Shown here in pieces: positions 17,201-25,890 of a DNA stretch of 64,000 nucleotides. Origin of the DNA: Virgibacillus sp. MSJ-26 (GTDB lineage Bacteria > Bacillota > Bacilli > Bacillales > Amphibacillaceae). The notes beneath the pieces were generated by a model. The model was not told the DNA's origin and ran no database searches. It was given only the letters and a program-made list of their open reading frames with translations. Position numbers and translations under genes: made by a program. Every line of letters starts with the position of its first letter. The stretch's first letter is position 1. The stretch spans positions 86,881 to 150,880 of the forward strand of contig NZ_JAHLPW010000001.1 in the NCBI RefSeq assembly GCF_018918075.1, in the 5' to 3' direction.

Positions 17201-17331
17201 CCATTATTTTCGGATTAACCGTATCAAGTATTTTCACCCTATTGTTAATTCCGGTTGTTTATACATTATTTGACGACTTTACAGGGAAATTTACAAGAAA
17301 GAAAAGGAAGAAGAAAAAGACAAAAGCTTAA
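14260..17331 (+). CDS. RND-family efflux transporter (SwrC/YerP-like)
   Basis: The 1023-residue protein has the full RND plan: one N-terminal membrane helix, a large extracytoplasmic loop, helices 2-6, a second loop and helices 8-12. GGLALGLGMMVDSSIVILEN holds the membrane Asp of the proton relay in helix 4. The C-terminal half repeats the architecture (GFIGIIMLAGIVVNNSIVLV). The tail is KKRKKKKTKA. The start is TTG 14260 after GGGGGA. In B. subtilis SwrC exports surfactin and related lipopeptides and supports swarming; the substrate here is unproven. The operon is TetR-adaptor-pump. Confidence 0.92.
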   Translation: MKLVNTSVKRPVGVIMIVIAIIALGIVSFRNLVVDIFPEIDLPVAVVATSYGDAAPQEVENLISKPIESSVSSVEGIQTVQSQSQSGSSLVLMMFNNGTDLDQALLDVRENVDQVKGFLPDDAGDPNIMRFSPDQLPVMWVGLTGEDAEQLTNVAEDEIVPYFERQEGVASVSVEGGKEREIQIVLDEAKLQQYGLNSQAIMQAVSNQNSSASVGTVDKGDKDLQLRVSGEYESVDDIKNTVLMTEEGATLHVDDVAAVKDTFKNSDSETLVNGEPSIVLSIMKKTDNNTVEVADNIRAAIDDLEGDLVDGAHLDVVIDTSEFVQMSIDSVISNILIGGVISVFILLLFLKSVRATLVIGLSIPIAIISTFSLMYFTGETLNILTLGGLALGLGMMVDSSIVILENIFSYRQRGYSLFESATKGASELAPAVIASTTTTLVVFLPIVFTQGIASDLFTPLALTVSFSLIASLVVAITLVPMLSSKLLANAMEDHGRRYWFNRVLDRVNNGYSRVLKGVLKFRKTTVFGTLVLIILSLGLIPFIGAEFIPESDQGQVGITIETEPGTSYAYTEDIVDQVNEKLIPYEDQMETNFVSIGGDDMGMMGGGAASYTMQLIPASEREQSTNDIVQAIDEDLKDIPGAEIKVNAMDTEVSLGDPIQIQLSGPEHDVLRELASDVVDEISRVDGVYNPESSAGDGTPQLDIVIDKDKAATYGLTQDQILGQIQLQFTGQVISQYREEGREMDISMVYPEDERSTISDLQDMKVQTPSGAALALEEVADLKEMQGPVALSRQNQQPQLNVTSEVMDRDLGSVMNDIEDTLASMDLPEGYAYDFGGQAEDMAESFTDLTIALIFSIFLVYAVMAVQFENFLYPFIIMFSLPATVIGVLLGLFVMGIPLSIPGFIGIIMLAGIVVNNSIVLVDYINILRRRGMERYEAIIEAGRSRLRPILMTTLTTILAMVPLGLALGEGAEMQQPLAVTIIFGLTVSSIFTLLLIPVVYTLFDDFTGKFTRKKRKKKKTKA

Positions 17332-17357
17332 ACATCAAACCGTCACCAAGATGATTG

Positions 17358-17402
17358 AGCCCCAGTTAGTGGACTATTAAAAGTTACTGACTGGGGCTTT
17401 TA
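17358..17402 (+). terminator. Terminator of the RND operon
   Basis: AGCCCCAGTTAGT pairs with ACTGACTGGGGCT, followed by TTTT. Confidence 0.85.
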
Positions 17403-17436
17403 TGTATTTGATTGTGCGGGATGGGCTAGTGTTAAT

Positions 17437-17550
17437 CTATTGGACATGTTTTAAGTTAGTTTCGTGTTTAATGTCCAATAGGAGCGTTCAATTGGACATG
17501 GCTTCAGCAATTCCCGCCTTTCATGTCCAATAGTACAGTTCAATTGGATT
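17437..17550. repeat. Cluster of alternating ATTGGACAT / ATGTCCAAT inverted repeats
   Basis: CTATTGGACAT (17437-17447), ATGTCCAATAG (17471-17481), CAATTGGACATG (17489-17500), ATGTCCAATAG (17523-17533) and CAATTGGAT (17541-17549) alternate in orientation. They can fold as two hairpins. They lie between the RND terminator and gnd; nothing else is seen in this 380-base gap. Confidence 0.65.
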
Positions 17551-17715
17551 GGAGCAATTATAAATCTTAATCTCATGCTCTAAGCCCTCCCATTTTCAAT
17601 CATTGTATTTGTGAATGAGCGTACAATAGTGGTATATTTACAAATGAAGAATGAATTTAAATGTTACATTCGTGTATTATATGAAATGAATGCTAAAGTG
17701 AAAGGACGAAAATAA

Positions 17716-19128
17716 ATGACAAAACAACAAGTTGGCGTCATCGGACTTGCAGTAATGGGAAAAAACTTAGCCTTTAACATTGAATCACGTGGTTACACCG
17801 TTTCGGTCTATAACCGCTCTTCTGAGAAAACAGAGCAAATGCTTAAAGAATCAGATGATAAAAATATAGTGGCAACGTACAGTATTGAGGAGTTTGTGAA
17901 TTCACTTGAAAAACCGCGAAAAATCCTCCTCATGGTTCAAGCGGGGCCAGCGACTGATGGGGTAATTAAATCGCTTCTCCCACACTTAGATAAAGATGAT
18001 ATTTTAATTGATGGAGGCAATACCAACTTCAGAGATACTCAGCGTCGTAGTGAGGAACTCGAAGCAAAAGGAATTAATTTTATCGGTACAGGTGTTTCCG
18101 GTGGAGAAGAAGGTGCGTTAACAGGACCTTCGATGATGCCTGGTGGACCGAAAGAAGCACATGATTTGGTGCGACCGATGCTTGAGGCAATCTCTGCAAA
18201 AGTTGATGGTGAGCCGTGTACCACTTATATTGGACCAGACGGAGCAGGACATTACGTGAAAATGGTTCATAACGGTATTGAATACGGTGATATGCAGCTT
18301 ATTTCTGAAGCCTATTTTATTTTAAAACATGTGCTAGGGCTAGACGCGAATGAACTTCATGAAGTCTTCAAAGAATGGAATGAAGGTGAACTTGATAGCT
18401 ATCTCATCGAAATCACGGCAGATATTTTCTCCAAAACCGATGAAGAAACCGGTAACCCCATTGTCGATGTGATCCTTGATACGGCTGGCCAAAAAGGAAC
18501 TGGAAAATGGACAAGCCAAAGTGCGCTTGATCTCGGTATACCTCTGCCAATTATTACAGAGTCTGTTTTCGCGCGTTTCATTTCAGCGATGAAAGAAGAA
18601 CGTGTCAATGCAAGTAAAGTTCTGTCAGGACCTGAAGTCAAGGTGCATGAAGGGGATAAAAAGGAATTAATAGAAGCGGTTAGAAAAGCACTTTACATGA
18701 GTAAAATTTGTTCGTATGCTCAAGGGTTTGCTCAGTTGAGAGCGGCGTCTGAAGAATTTAATTGGGACCTGCAGTACGGTGACATTGCGATGATTTTCCG
18801 AGGCGGCTGTATTATCCGCGCTGCTTTCTTGCAAAAAATTAAAGATGCTTATGATCGTGATAAGCAATTACCGAACTTATTATTAGATCCATACTTTAAA
18901 GATATCGTTGAAAATTATCAGTCTGATTTAAGAAAAGTTCTTTCAGTTGCTATTGAAAATGGAATTGCGGTGCCAGGCTTGTCTGCGGCGCTGTCTTATT
19001 ATGACAGTTATCGTTCAGAGAGACTTCCGGCTAATCTATTGCAGGCCCAACGCGATTATTTTGGTGCACATACGTATGAACGTGTTGATAAAGAAGGTCA
19101 CTTCCATACAGAATGGTTAAAAGCGTAG
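17716..19128 (+). CDS. gnd: 6-phosphogluconate dehydrogenase, decarboxylating
   Basis: Converts 6-phosphogluconate to ribulose 5-phosphate and CO2 while reducing NADP+. The 470-residue protein has the nucleotide-binding start [20 protein letters not shown], the family signatures [14 protein letters not shown] and [20 protein letters not shown], and the substrate and catalytic block [17 protein letters not shown]. The Asn33-Arg-Ser after strand 2 (VYNRSS) favours NADP+. AAAGGAC precedes ATG 17716. It is convergent with zwf, the enzyme two steps earlier in the same pathway. Confidence 0.97.
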   Translation: MTKQQVGVIGLAVMGKNLAFNIESRGYTVSVYNRSSEKTEQMLKESDDKNIVATYSIEEFVNSLEKPRKILLMVQAGPATDGVIKSLLPHLDKDDILIDGGNTNFRDTQRRSEELEAKGINFIGTGVSGGEEGALTGPSMMPGGPKEAHDLVRPMLEAISAKVDGEPCTTYIGPDGAGHYVKMVHNGIEYGDMQLISEAYFILKHVLGLDANELHEVFKEWNEGELDSYLIEITADIFSKTDEETGNPIVDVILDTAGQKGTGKWTSQSALDLGIPLPIITESVFARFISAMKEERVNASKVLSGPEVKVHEGDKKELIEAVRKALYMSKICSYAQGFAQLRAASEEFNWDLQYGDIAMIFRGGCIIRAAFLQKIKDAYDRDKQLPNLLLDPYFKDIVENYQSDLRKVLSVAIENGIAVPGLSAALSYYDSYRSERLPANLLQAQRDYFGAHTYERVDKEGHFHTEWLKA

Positions 19129-19139
19129 GGTTAGTCGCC

Positions 19140-19367
19140 ACACCGCTCGCTGCGGAAAAATACTACGCTTTCCGTGGATGGCTAATGAGCCCCGGGCCAA
19201 AAGGATGTTGGTTATGAAGGCGCCCTCACAGGACGTCGCGGTTTTAGCCTTCCATCATTTATAACGCATTTCGGGGGTGCGTTTGGCCTTACCTCCCACA
19301 AAGGTATTCGGTGGGACGAAGCTTGCTGCAGTCCAAGGAGTCTCCGTATTTTTTCTTCCGCTAAGGT
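19140..19367 (+). repeat. Intergenic repeat family, copy 1
   Basis: Blocks such as GGAAAAATACTACGCTTTCC, GGATGTTGGTTATGAAGGCG, ACAGGACGTCGCGGTTTTAG, CCTTCCATCATTTAT and AAGGAGTCTCCGTATTTTTT recur in the same order, on the other strand, at 31018-31266. It fills the gap between gnd and the shared terminator. No ORF or transposase is inside. Confidence 0.8.
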
Positions 19368-19393
19368 ATATGTGTTGTCTGATAGAATAATAC

Positions 19394-19460
19394 TAAAAAA
19401 ATATCCGAGCAATAATTCGAATCTCTTTTAAAAGGATTTTAATTATTGTTCGGATTTTTT
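19394..19460. terminator. Bidirectional terminator between gnd and zwf
   Basis: ATCCGAGCAATAATT (19403-19417) pairs with AATTATTGTTCGGAT (19441-19455), one G-U pair. A run of A on the left and of T on the right suits termination from both convergent genes. Confidence 0.85.
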
Positions 19461-19509
19461 CATTTTACATATTAATTACGCCAATTATTACTTTCATTGT
19501 TAGCCAGAG

Positions 19510-20991
19510 TTAATCCCTAATTTGCCACCAGTGAAAACCATCTTTTTCGAGTAATTCATCGGCAGCTTTTGGTCCCATTGAGCCGGATTCGTAGTTAGGG
19601 AAGTCAGGTTGTCTGTTTTCCCATATTTTTAAAACACGATCAATATAGCGCCATGTTAAGGCTACTTCATCCCAGTGGGTAAAATTAGTGGCGTCTCCTA
19701 GCATACAATCAAGAATTAACTTTTCATAAGCTTCTGGGGTATTCATGCCGTCAACGCCCGCGCTATTATATGAAAGCTTAACCGGTTCAGCTTGGGAGCC
19801 GACGCCAGTTTTTTTGGCATTTAAATAGAGTGTAATCCCTTCATCTGGGTGGATATTAATATAAAGCAAATTCGGATGTCGATCATCTTCATGTTTATAA
19901 TAAAGATTCATTGGAATATCTTTAAATTCAATAACAAGTTTCGTTGCTTTTGTGGCCATACGCTTGCCTGTCCTAAAATAAAAAGGAACGCCAGCCCAGC
20001 GGTAGTTATCAATCATGACTTTTCCAGCGACATATGTTTCTGTATTTGAATCGTTTAACTCATAGGCTTCGTCACGATAGGCCGGAACTGTTTTATCGTT
20101 AATATGCCCACCACCATACTGTCCGCGCACGAAAAAGTCATCAACCTCGTCTTCCTCAATAAGTCTTAATGCGCGCAGCACCTTCACTTTTTCCGAACGA
20201 ATCTCATCAGGTGTCAAGTTAATAGGGGGCTCCATAGCGAGAAGGGCAATCATCTGAAGCATGTGGTTCTGCGCCATATCCCGCGTTGCTCCTGAAACGT
20301 CATAGTACCTCGCCCGTTCTTCAACCCCAATCGATTCGCTTGATGTGACTTGAATATTGGCGATGAAACGATTATTCCATAAATGTTCAAAAATACCATT
20401 GGCAAAACGAATGACTTCAATATTTTGAACCATTTCTTTACCTAAATAGTGATCAATCCGGTAAATTTGGTCTTCATTAAAAGCAGCCCGAATCTCGTCA
20501 TTAAGTATTTGCGCTGATTCTAAATCATGGCCAAATGGTTTTTCAATAACAAGGCGTGTCCAACCGGGGCTATCTTTCAACCCATTATTTGCCAAATTAT
20601 TAGCAATAACCCCAAAAAATTGAGGTGCCATAGCAAGATAGAACATTCGATTTCCTTCTGTTTGATAGCGTTTCTCAAGATCGACAACTAACTGGTTTAA
20701 TTCTTGATACGAACCAGAATCAGTCACGTCAAGGGATTGATAATAAAAGTTCGCTGTGAAATGACTTAAATCTTGTTCTGGTGAATAAGATTCTTTTACA
20801 GAATGTTCCACCGTATCACGAAATTCATCATTAGACCAAGGTCTACGTCCGATTCCAACGACTGCAAAATCCCCGCACATTTTCCGGTGTTGGCATAAAT
20901 GAAAAATCGATGGAAATAATTTTCGTTTAGCCAGGTCACCTGTTGCTCCAAATATGATAATAAGCGCTTTAGGTCTCTTAGAATTTTCCAA
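19510..20991 (-). CDS. zwf: Glucose-6-phosphate 1-dehydrogenase
   Basis: Oxidises glucose 6-phosphate to 6-phosphogluconolactone with NADP+, the entry to the pentose phosphate pathway. The 493-residue product has the coenzyme loop IIFGATGDLAKRKLFPS, the catalytic signature RIDHYLGKEMVQNI with the active-site His, and VIEKPFGHDLESA. It starts at TTG 20991 after GAGGGGC. Length and all motifs are normal. It converges on gnd and shares the terminator with it. Confidence 0.97.
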   Translation of the reverse strand: MENSKRPKALIIIFGATGDLAKRKLFPSIFHLCQHRKMCGDFAVVGIGRRPWSNDEFRDTVEHSVKESYSPEQDLSHFTANFYYQSLDVTDSGSYQELNQLVVDLEKRYQTEGNRMFYLAMAPQFFGVIANNLANNGLKDSPGWTRLVIEKPFGHDLESAQILNDEIRAAFNEDQIYRIDHYLGKEMVQNIEVIRFANGIFEHLWNNRFIANIQVTSSESIGVEERARYYDVSGATRDMAQNHMLQMIALLAMEPPINLTPDEIRSEKVKVLRALRLIEEDEVDDFFVRGQYGGGHINDKTVPAYRDEAYELNDSNTETYVAGKVMIDNYRWAGVPFYFRTGKRMATKATKLVIEFKDIPMNLYYKHEDDRHPNLLYINIHPDEGITLYLNAKKTGVGSQAEPVKLSYNSAGVDGMNTPEAYEKLILDCMLGDATNFTHWDEVALTWRYIDRVLKIWENRQPDFPNYESGSMGPKAADELLEKDGFHWWQIRD

Positions 20992-21203
20992 TTTAAAGCC
21001 CCTCTATTCGTAGATTTTAATACTCCAAACATCATTTTAAGGTTTAAAAAGGTTGAATTCAACTATACTGGCTAAAAAGTTCATATACATTATGTTCTAA
21101 AAATTATGTCTATTTATAGAATAAGGTTATACTTAGTTTCTAAAAATAGATAAAATAGGTGAGAATTTTATCTCTACATCAAGATAATAGGTTATCTTAA
21201 TTA

Positions 21204-21233
21204 AATAAAGTGCCCTACGATTGTAGAGCACTT
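21204..21233 (-). terminator. Terminator after the small membrane protein gene
   Basis: AAGTGC-C-CTAC-GATT-GTAG-A-GCACTT forms a compact hairpin (21208-21233); on the minus strand TTTATTTAATT follows. No gene is seen between this and zwf. Confidence 0.6.
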
Positions 21234-21266
21234 ATATTATGTAGTCAATTTTCAGTTATCTGAGAA

Positions 21267-21674
21267 TTATTGCGGTAACATCGAGAAAAAAGCAACAGTT
21301 GAAATGATTGGCATTGAAAACATCAATGATATGCCAATCAACGTAAATGTCGTCATCATTTCTTTCATATCTGCTGGCACATCGACTAATCGCTGTAAGA
21401 AGATAAAAACGACACCAAATAAAGTAATAGCTACAATAATAATAGCTGGAACAAGCATATCATTTATTGTTTCTGCTGGTGCCATATTCACGAAGCCGAA
21501 TACGACTAAAATAATAGGAATGATTTCACTTATAAACACCCATATGAAAAATTTCTGCTGTATAGAGAATCTTTCTTCAGGATTTTCCTTCAGTCGGTCC
21601 ATTGATATTTTAAAAATAATAGCAATGGGCAACACGGAAAGCGCCACAGCTGCTGCAAAAAAATGCATACTCAA
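21267..21674 (-). CDS. Four-helix small membrane protein, weakly like F0 c-subunit hairpins
   Basis: The start is TTG 21674 (or ATG 21668), eight bases after GGAGG; earlier GTG and ATG codons overlap the ribosome site. The roughly 135-residue product has four hydrophobic helices. NPEERFSIQQKFFIWVFISE followed by IIPIILVVFGFV resembles the loop and second helix of ATP synthase subunit c, with a glutamate at the matching place. A second helical pair follows. I recognise no named family with certainty. It is divergent from tagO and has its own terminator. Confidence 0.7.
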   Translation of the reverse strand: MSMHFFAAAVALSVLPIAIIFKISMDRLKENPEERFSIQQKFFIWVFISEIIPIILVVFGFVNMAPAETINDMLVPAIIIVAITLFGVVFIFLQRLVDVPADMKEMMTTFTLIGISLMFSMPIISTVAFFSMLPQ

Positions 21675-21753
21675 AATCATCACCTCCGTTTAACATAGAG
21701 TAAAAAAGTATATTGTTCATAGTTTATCATAAAACTAAGACCTGTAGTATCTA

Positions 21754-21783
21754 TTGTCAATTTCCTACAAAATTCGCTATAAT
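21754..21783 (+). promoter_or_regulatory. Sigma-A promoter of tagO
   Basis: TTGTCA (21754-21759), an 18-base spacer and a perfect TATAAT (21778-21783) end 45 bases before the tagO start codon. Confidence 0.8.
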
Positions 21784-21828
21784 ATGAGTTAGTCTGTAGT
21801 TGGTGTGAGGTATGATTAGGAGAATAAA

Positions 21829-22914
21829 ATGTATAATTATATGGATTTAGCTATCGCTTTTTTTATATCATTAATTTCTGCGTTTTTATTAACATATCCA
21901 GTGAAAAAAATTGCGCTCAAGTTTAAAGTGGTTGATTTTCCAAACTACCGTAAAATACATAAAAAAGTTACACCTCGACTTGGGGGTCTAAGCATATTTT
22001 TAGGTGCTTTACTAGGTGTACTTTATTTACATCCCCATCACGAACATTTACCAGGTATTTTCATGGGAGCATTAGCCATTATCGTCACCGGTGTGTTGGA
22101 TGATCGTTACACCATCCGCCCTGTTATTAAACTTAGTGGACAGCTCATCGCCGCGTCATTTCTAATTTCCTCAGGATTGATCATTGAACGGGTCACGCTT
22201 CCTTTTATTGGGATGGTGGATCTTGGTTTTTTTAGTGTTTTGATTACGGTGTTATGGGTTGTTGGAATTGCGAACGCGATTAATTTAATCGATGGACTTG
22301 ACGGGTTAGCGACAGGCGTCACAACCATTGCTCTTATCTGTATGTTTGTCATGGCTTTAATAGACGTGAGAACTATTGCTGCAGCCCTTTCCATAGTGTT
22401 AATCGGGGCAAATATTGGCTTTCTATATCACAATTTTCATCCTGCAAAAATATATATGGGGGATACCGGATCGAATTTTTTAGGGTATATGATAGCTGTC
22501 GTTTCGATGCTCGGTCTATTTAAAAATATTGCCCTGTTCAGTTTCATCATCCCAATTATTATTTTAGCCATTCCTATTTTTGATACACTTTTCGCCATTA
22601 TTCGACGTGCTTATAATAAGGAAAGTATTATGCAACCAGACCGCAAACATATTCACTATCAGTTGCTTGATGTTGGATACAGCCACCGTCAAACAGTCCT
22701 AATCATTTATGCGTTCAGTGCATTGTTCGGTTTAATGGCGATTTTATTCTCAGAAGCATCACTCCAGGTGTCAATTCTCATCGCTGTTTTTATTTTATTA
22801 CTACTTCATTTATTTGCTGAAATGGCAGGGTTAGTATTCAATGGCAAACGCCCCGTGCTGGACTTATTTGCTCGTATCTTCAGACGTGCGAAACGGGAGA
22901 AAGATGAAGAGTAA
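21829..22914 (+). CDS. tagO: Undecaprenyl-phosphate GlcNAc-1-phosphate transferase TagO
   Basis: TagO moves GlcNAc-1-phosphate from UDP-GlcNAc to undecaprenyl phosphate, the first step of wall teichoic acid synthesis. The 361-residue membrane protein has about eleven helices and the polyprenyl-phosphate transferase motifs: TPRLGGLSIFLG, GVLDDRYTIRP (the DD pair), NAINLIDGLDGLATG, YMGDTGSNFLGY and the cytoplasmic HIHYQLL. GGAG before ATG 21829 is well spaced. The other teichoic acid genes lie at 55-62 kb. Confidence 0.94.
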   Translation: MYNYMDLAIAFFISLISAFLLTYPVKKIALKFKVVDFPNYRKIHKKVTPRLGGLSIFLGALLGVLYLHPHHEHLPGIFMGALAIIVTGVLDDRYTIRPVIKLSGQLIAASFLISSGLIIERVTLPFIGMVDLGFFSVLITVLWVVGIANAINLIDGLDGLATGVTTIALICMFVMALIDVRTIAAALSIVLIGANIGFLYHNFHPAKIYMGDTGSNFLGYMIAVVSMLGLFKNIALFSFIIPIIILAIPIFDTLFAIIRRAYNKESIMQPDRKHIHYQLLDVGYSHRQTVLIIYAFSALFGLMAILFSEASLQVSILIAVFILLLLHLFAEMAGLVFNGKRPVLDLFARIFRRAKREKDEE

Positions 22915-22948
22915 AATGCTTATATATAACGGTTATTCAGATTAGAGG

Positions 22949-22977
22949 CAGGGTGACAAATGTTACTCTGTTTTTTG
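22949..22977 (+). terminator. Terminator of tagO
   Basis: CAGGGTGAC (22949-22957) pairs with GTTACTCTG (22962-22970) with G-U pairs, then TTTTTT. Confidence 0.8.
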
Positions 22978-23007
22978 TTGTGGAAAGAGCGCGATTAAAG
23001 TAGAAAG

Positions 23008-23152
23008 GAGCTGGTCGAGCGGGAACACAGCCCGCTCGTGCGGGTTCGGCTTAGGTCGAGCGGTAATTGCTCCCACTCGCGCGGCCGGCTCTCCCGCTCG
23101 GTCCGAAATTGTTCTCGCTCGGTCGGTAGGTCCGCTCACTCGGTCCAAAATC
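23008..23152. repeat. 21-bp phased array A (7 units)
   Basis: The TCG of a GGTCGAGCGG / GCTCGGTCGG-type motif lies at 23015, 23036, 23056, 23077, 23098, 23119 and 23140. The spacing is 21 bases except for one step of 20. The bases between the motifs differ freely. The array lies between the tagO terminator and the nos promoter region. No ORF inside is credible. Confidence 0.85.
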
Positions 23153-23266
23153 TCACCGTCAATCCCCTTCAATCCAGGTATTCCCCACGCTCAAAGTATC
23201 AATGTTCATAAGGTCACAAATTAGTCTATTTCTATCCAACGTTCTGTAACAAATATCCCTATTTTA

Positions 23267-23282
23267 AGTGATGTTAATCACA
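23267..23282. promoter_or_regulatory. FNR/CRP-family box upstream of the nos operon
   Basis: AGTGA-TGTTAA-TCACA matches the FNR pattern TGTGA-N6-TCACA except for the first base. A weak -10 box TATCCT at 23304-23309 would place the transcription start near 23316, with the box centred near -41.5, the class II activator position. It lies 118 bases before the cytochrome gene. Confidence 0.6.
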
Positions 23283-23399
23283 CGTGCTCACTTTATATTT
23301 TCGTATCCTTTAAATGTAACATTCAATCGAGGACTTATTATCTTTGATTGATCCACTGCATTTATTTATAAAATTCAATGATAGAGGAGGGTGGAATTT

Positions 23400-23891
23400 A
23401 TGAAGATGAACGGTCTTATATTCGTGTTAGGATTTTTGCTCGCTTTTGGAGCGGGTTATCTATTGTTAGGTAATAGTGGTGGAGAAGAAACCCAAGATGC
23501 TCCAGCACCTCAAGCAACTGAAAATTCAAGCCCAGAAGCAAGTGACTCAGAAGCTACAGATGACTCAAACTCAAACGCAGATCAAGAAGAAGCTGACACA
23601 TCAACAGAAGCTGATGTGACACTAGATGCCGACACCGAAGCATTGTCTAGAAATAACTGTCTATCATGTCATGCGGTTGAAGCGGCTGGCCTTGACGGGG
23701 GGACAACAGGTCCTGATTTATCAAATGCTTATGAAGAAGTTGAAGGAAAGCACGGTAAACCAATTGATGAATTCTTACAAGAGCCGACGTCAGCCGTCAT
23801 GTCCACTGTGATCGAGGACAATCCATTGGACGATGCTGAGCGGGAAAAAATCGTGGAACTATTAAAAGAAGTTTCAGAACTAAATGACTAA
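23400..23891 (+). CDS. nosC: Membrane-anchored c-type cytochrome of the nos cluster (NosC-like)
   Basis: The start is ATG 23400 after GAGGAGG. The 163-residue product has one N-terminal membrane helix, an acidic, Ser/Thr/Ala-rich linker (residues about 30-75) and a single haem motif CLSCH, followed by GPDLSNAY and a distal MSTVI methionine that may be the sixth ligand. It stands 15 bases before nosZ, so it is the likely electron donor to nitrous oxide reductase on the outer face of the membrane. Cytochromes of this kind accompany clade II nosZ genes in Gram-positives. Confidence 0.87.
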   Translation: MKMNGLIFVLGFLLAFGAGYLLLGNSGGEETQDAPAPQATENSSPEASDSEATDDSNSNADQEEADTSTEADVTLDADTEALSRNNCLSCHAVEAAGLDGGTTGPDLSNAYEEVEGKHGKPIDEFLQEPTSAVMSTVIEDNPLDDAEREKIVELLKEVSELND

Positions 23892-23906
23892 CAGGAGGTG
23901 ACGAGA

Positions 23907-25778
23907 TTGACAAAAAGTAGGATTATATCTGGCGTTTTTGGCATATTAGCAGGATTGCTTGTCGCGTTTGTCTTTTTTGCAGACTACGGTGGTCAAGAAA
24001 CAGCAGAAGACCAAGCGGATAACAAAAGTAAAGCTGAAAAAGTTTATGTACCTTATGGGGAACTTGACGATTATTACATGCTTGCCTCTGGCGGTCACTC
24101 AGGTCAACTTTTCGTTTATGGAATTCCGTCGATGAGAAAAATTAGAACAGTTCCAGTATTTACACCAGATCCAGCTACAGGATATGGCTATGACAAAGAT
24201 ACAAAAGAAATGCTTGATGGTTATACGTGGGGAGACTTCCACCATCCAGCTATTTCAGAAACAGAAGGCGAATATGATGGTGAATTTTTGTTCGCAAATG
24301 ACGTGGGAAATAACCGTGTAGCTGCCGTTGATTTATCAACATTTCATACAACAGACATAATGAAATTACCGAACATGGGTGGCCCTCATGCCGGAGTGTT
24401 TGTCACTGAAAACACAGAATACATCGCTTTACCAACACGTTTCGCTCGCCCACTTGGCGGAGAATACGCATCCTTAGATAATTATGAAGAAGAGTATAAA
24501 GGTGTCGTATCCATGACTACCTTCGACCGTGAGAAACAAGAATTTGATTTAGCCTATCAAATTATGCTTCCACCATGGTCTTATGATTTATCAGACGCAG
24601 GTAAGAAAATGTCAGGCGATTGGATTGTCATGACAACGTACAACACAGAATTTGCAACAACTAATCTTGAAATCAATGCCTCACAAAATGACCGTGACTA
24701 TATCGTTTTAATTAACTGGAAAAAACTCGAGAAAGAAGTCGCGGATGGTAATTACAATGAAGTCAATGGAGCAAAAATGATTGACCCACGCGACCATAAA
24801 GGCGCTATTTATGCAGTACCTGTCGCTAAATCACCACATGGCGTAGATGTTACCCCTGATGGAGAACGTTTCATCGCAGCCGGGAAACTTGCCCCATTAA
24901 TGACGGTCTTCTCATTTGAAGAAGCCTTTAGCGCTATTGAAGAAGAAGATTTCAAAGAAGAAAAATTTGGTATTCCAATTTTACCATACGACCGCGTCAT
25001 GGAACGTGAAGTTGACCCACCAGGCGCACTTGGACCACTTCATACTCAATTTGACGATAGAGGAAATGCTTACAACACCATGTTTATTTCATCTGAAATC
25101 GTCAAATGGAATATCGATTCAGGTGAAGTCATTGACCGTATACCAAACTACTATTCACCAGGACATGCCGCAGCATCCCAAGGTGATACCGTGGACCCTA
25201 AAGGGGATTGGATTGTCGGACTTAACAAACTATCAAAAGATAATTTCTTATCAGTCGGACCATCACACCCTGAATCAATGGACTTGATTGATATCTCTGG
25301 TGAGAAAATGGAACACATCATGGCCGTACCGGTCGACCCTGAGCCCCACTACGCGCAAATCGTAGAAAGGGATAAGATCAATCCTATCAAGCTCTATGAA
25401 AAAGATGAAGACCGTGAAGATTCCGTCTGGAAAAAAGAAGATGCCCACATCGTACGAGACGGCGATGAAGTTCATGTTTACGGCATAGCCATGCGTTCTC
25501 GCTTCGTATTCGACGCTGAAGCCGAACGCCCAGACGTCGTCGAAGTCAAAGAAGGCGATCATGTATACTTCCACATGACAAATATTGACCTTGACCAAGA
25601 CATCACACACGGATTTGGCATCAATGATTATGACCTTAACTTTGAAGTCCAACCAGGTCAGACAAGCACACTCGACTTCGTAGCCGACAAAACCGGAACC
25701 TATCCAATATATTGCACCAACTTCTGCTCAGCACTGCACCAAGAAATGAGCGGTTACTTACTTGTCGAACCGAAGTGA
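23907..25778 (+). CDS. nosZ: Nitrous oxide reductase, clade II (Sec-exported)
   Basis: Reduces N2O to N2 with a CuZ cluster and a CuA centre. TTG 23907 follows AGGAGGTG; a GTG inside that ribosome site is ignored. The 623-residue product starts with a plain membrane helix without the twin-arginine motif, which marks clade II. The beta-propeller carries histidine motifs GGHSG, FHHPA, GPHAG and SPHGVDVTPDG. The C-terminal cupredoxin domain has ITHGFGINDYD and the CuA loop YCTNFCSALHQEM. Later codons are rich in C at third positions. An array of 21-bp units separates it from nosB. Confidence 0.97.
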   Translation: MTKSRIISGVFGILAGLLVAFVFFADYGGQETAEDQADNKSKAEKVYVPYGELDDYYMLASGGHSGQLFVYGIPSMRKIRTVPVFTPDPATGYGYDKDTKEMLDGYTWGDFHHPAISETEGEYDGEFLFANDVGNNRVAAVDLSTFHTTDIMKLPNMGGPHAGVFVTENTEYIALPTRFARPLGGEYASLDNYEEEYKGVVSMTTFDREKQEFDLAYQIMLPPWSYDLSDAGKKMSGDWIVMTTYNTEFATTNLEINASQNDRDYIVLINWKKLEKEVADGNYNEVNGAKMIDPRDHKGAIYAVPVAKSPHGVDVTPDGERFIAAGKLAPLMTVFSFEEAFSAIEEEDFKEEKFGIPILPYDRVMEREVDPPGALGPLHTQFDDRGNAYNTMFISSEIVKWNIDSGEVIDRIPNYYSPGHAAASQGDTVDPKGDWIVGLNKLSKDNFLSVGPSHPESMDLIDISGEKMEHIMAVPVDPEPHYAQIVERDKINPIKLYEKDEDREDSVWKKEDAHIVRDGDEVHVYGIAMRSRFVFDAEAERPDVVEVKEGDHVYFHMTNIDLDQDITHGFGINDYDLNFEVQPGQTSTLDFVADKTGTYPIYCTNFCSALHQEMSGYLLVEPK

Positions 25779-25890
25779 TATAATTCGGGACAATCCGAAG
25801 ATAGCTCACGAACCAAAAAAGATGGTCGAATAAGAAACGTCACGCATCAAGCGTCCCTACGGCTTACCCATCGCCCGTGGGTAGCTGCGC

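Noticed and set aside
19140..19367. Insertion sequence between gnd and zwf
   Set aside because: It has no transposase frame and no clear terminal inverted repeats or target duplication; treated as a non-coding repeat.
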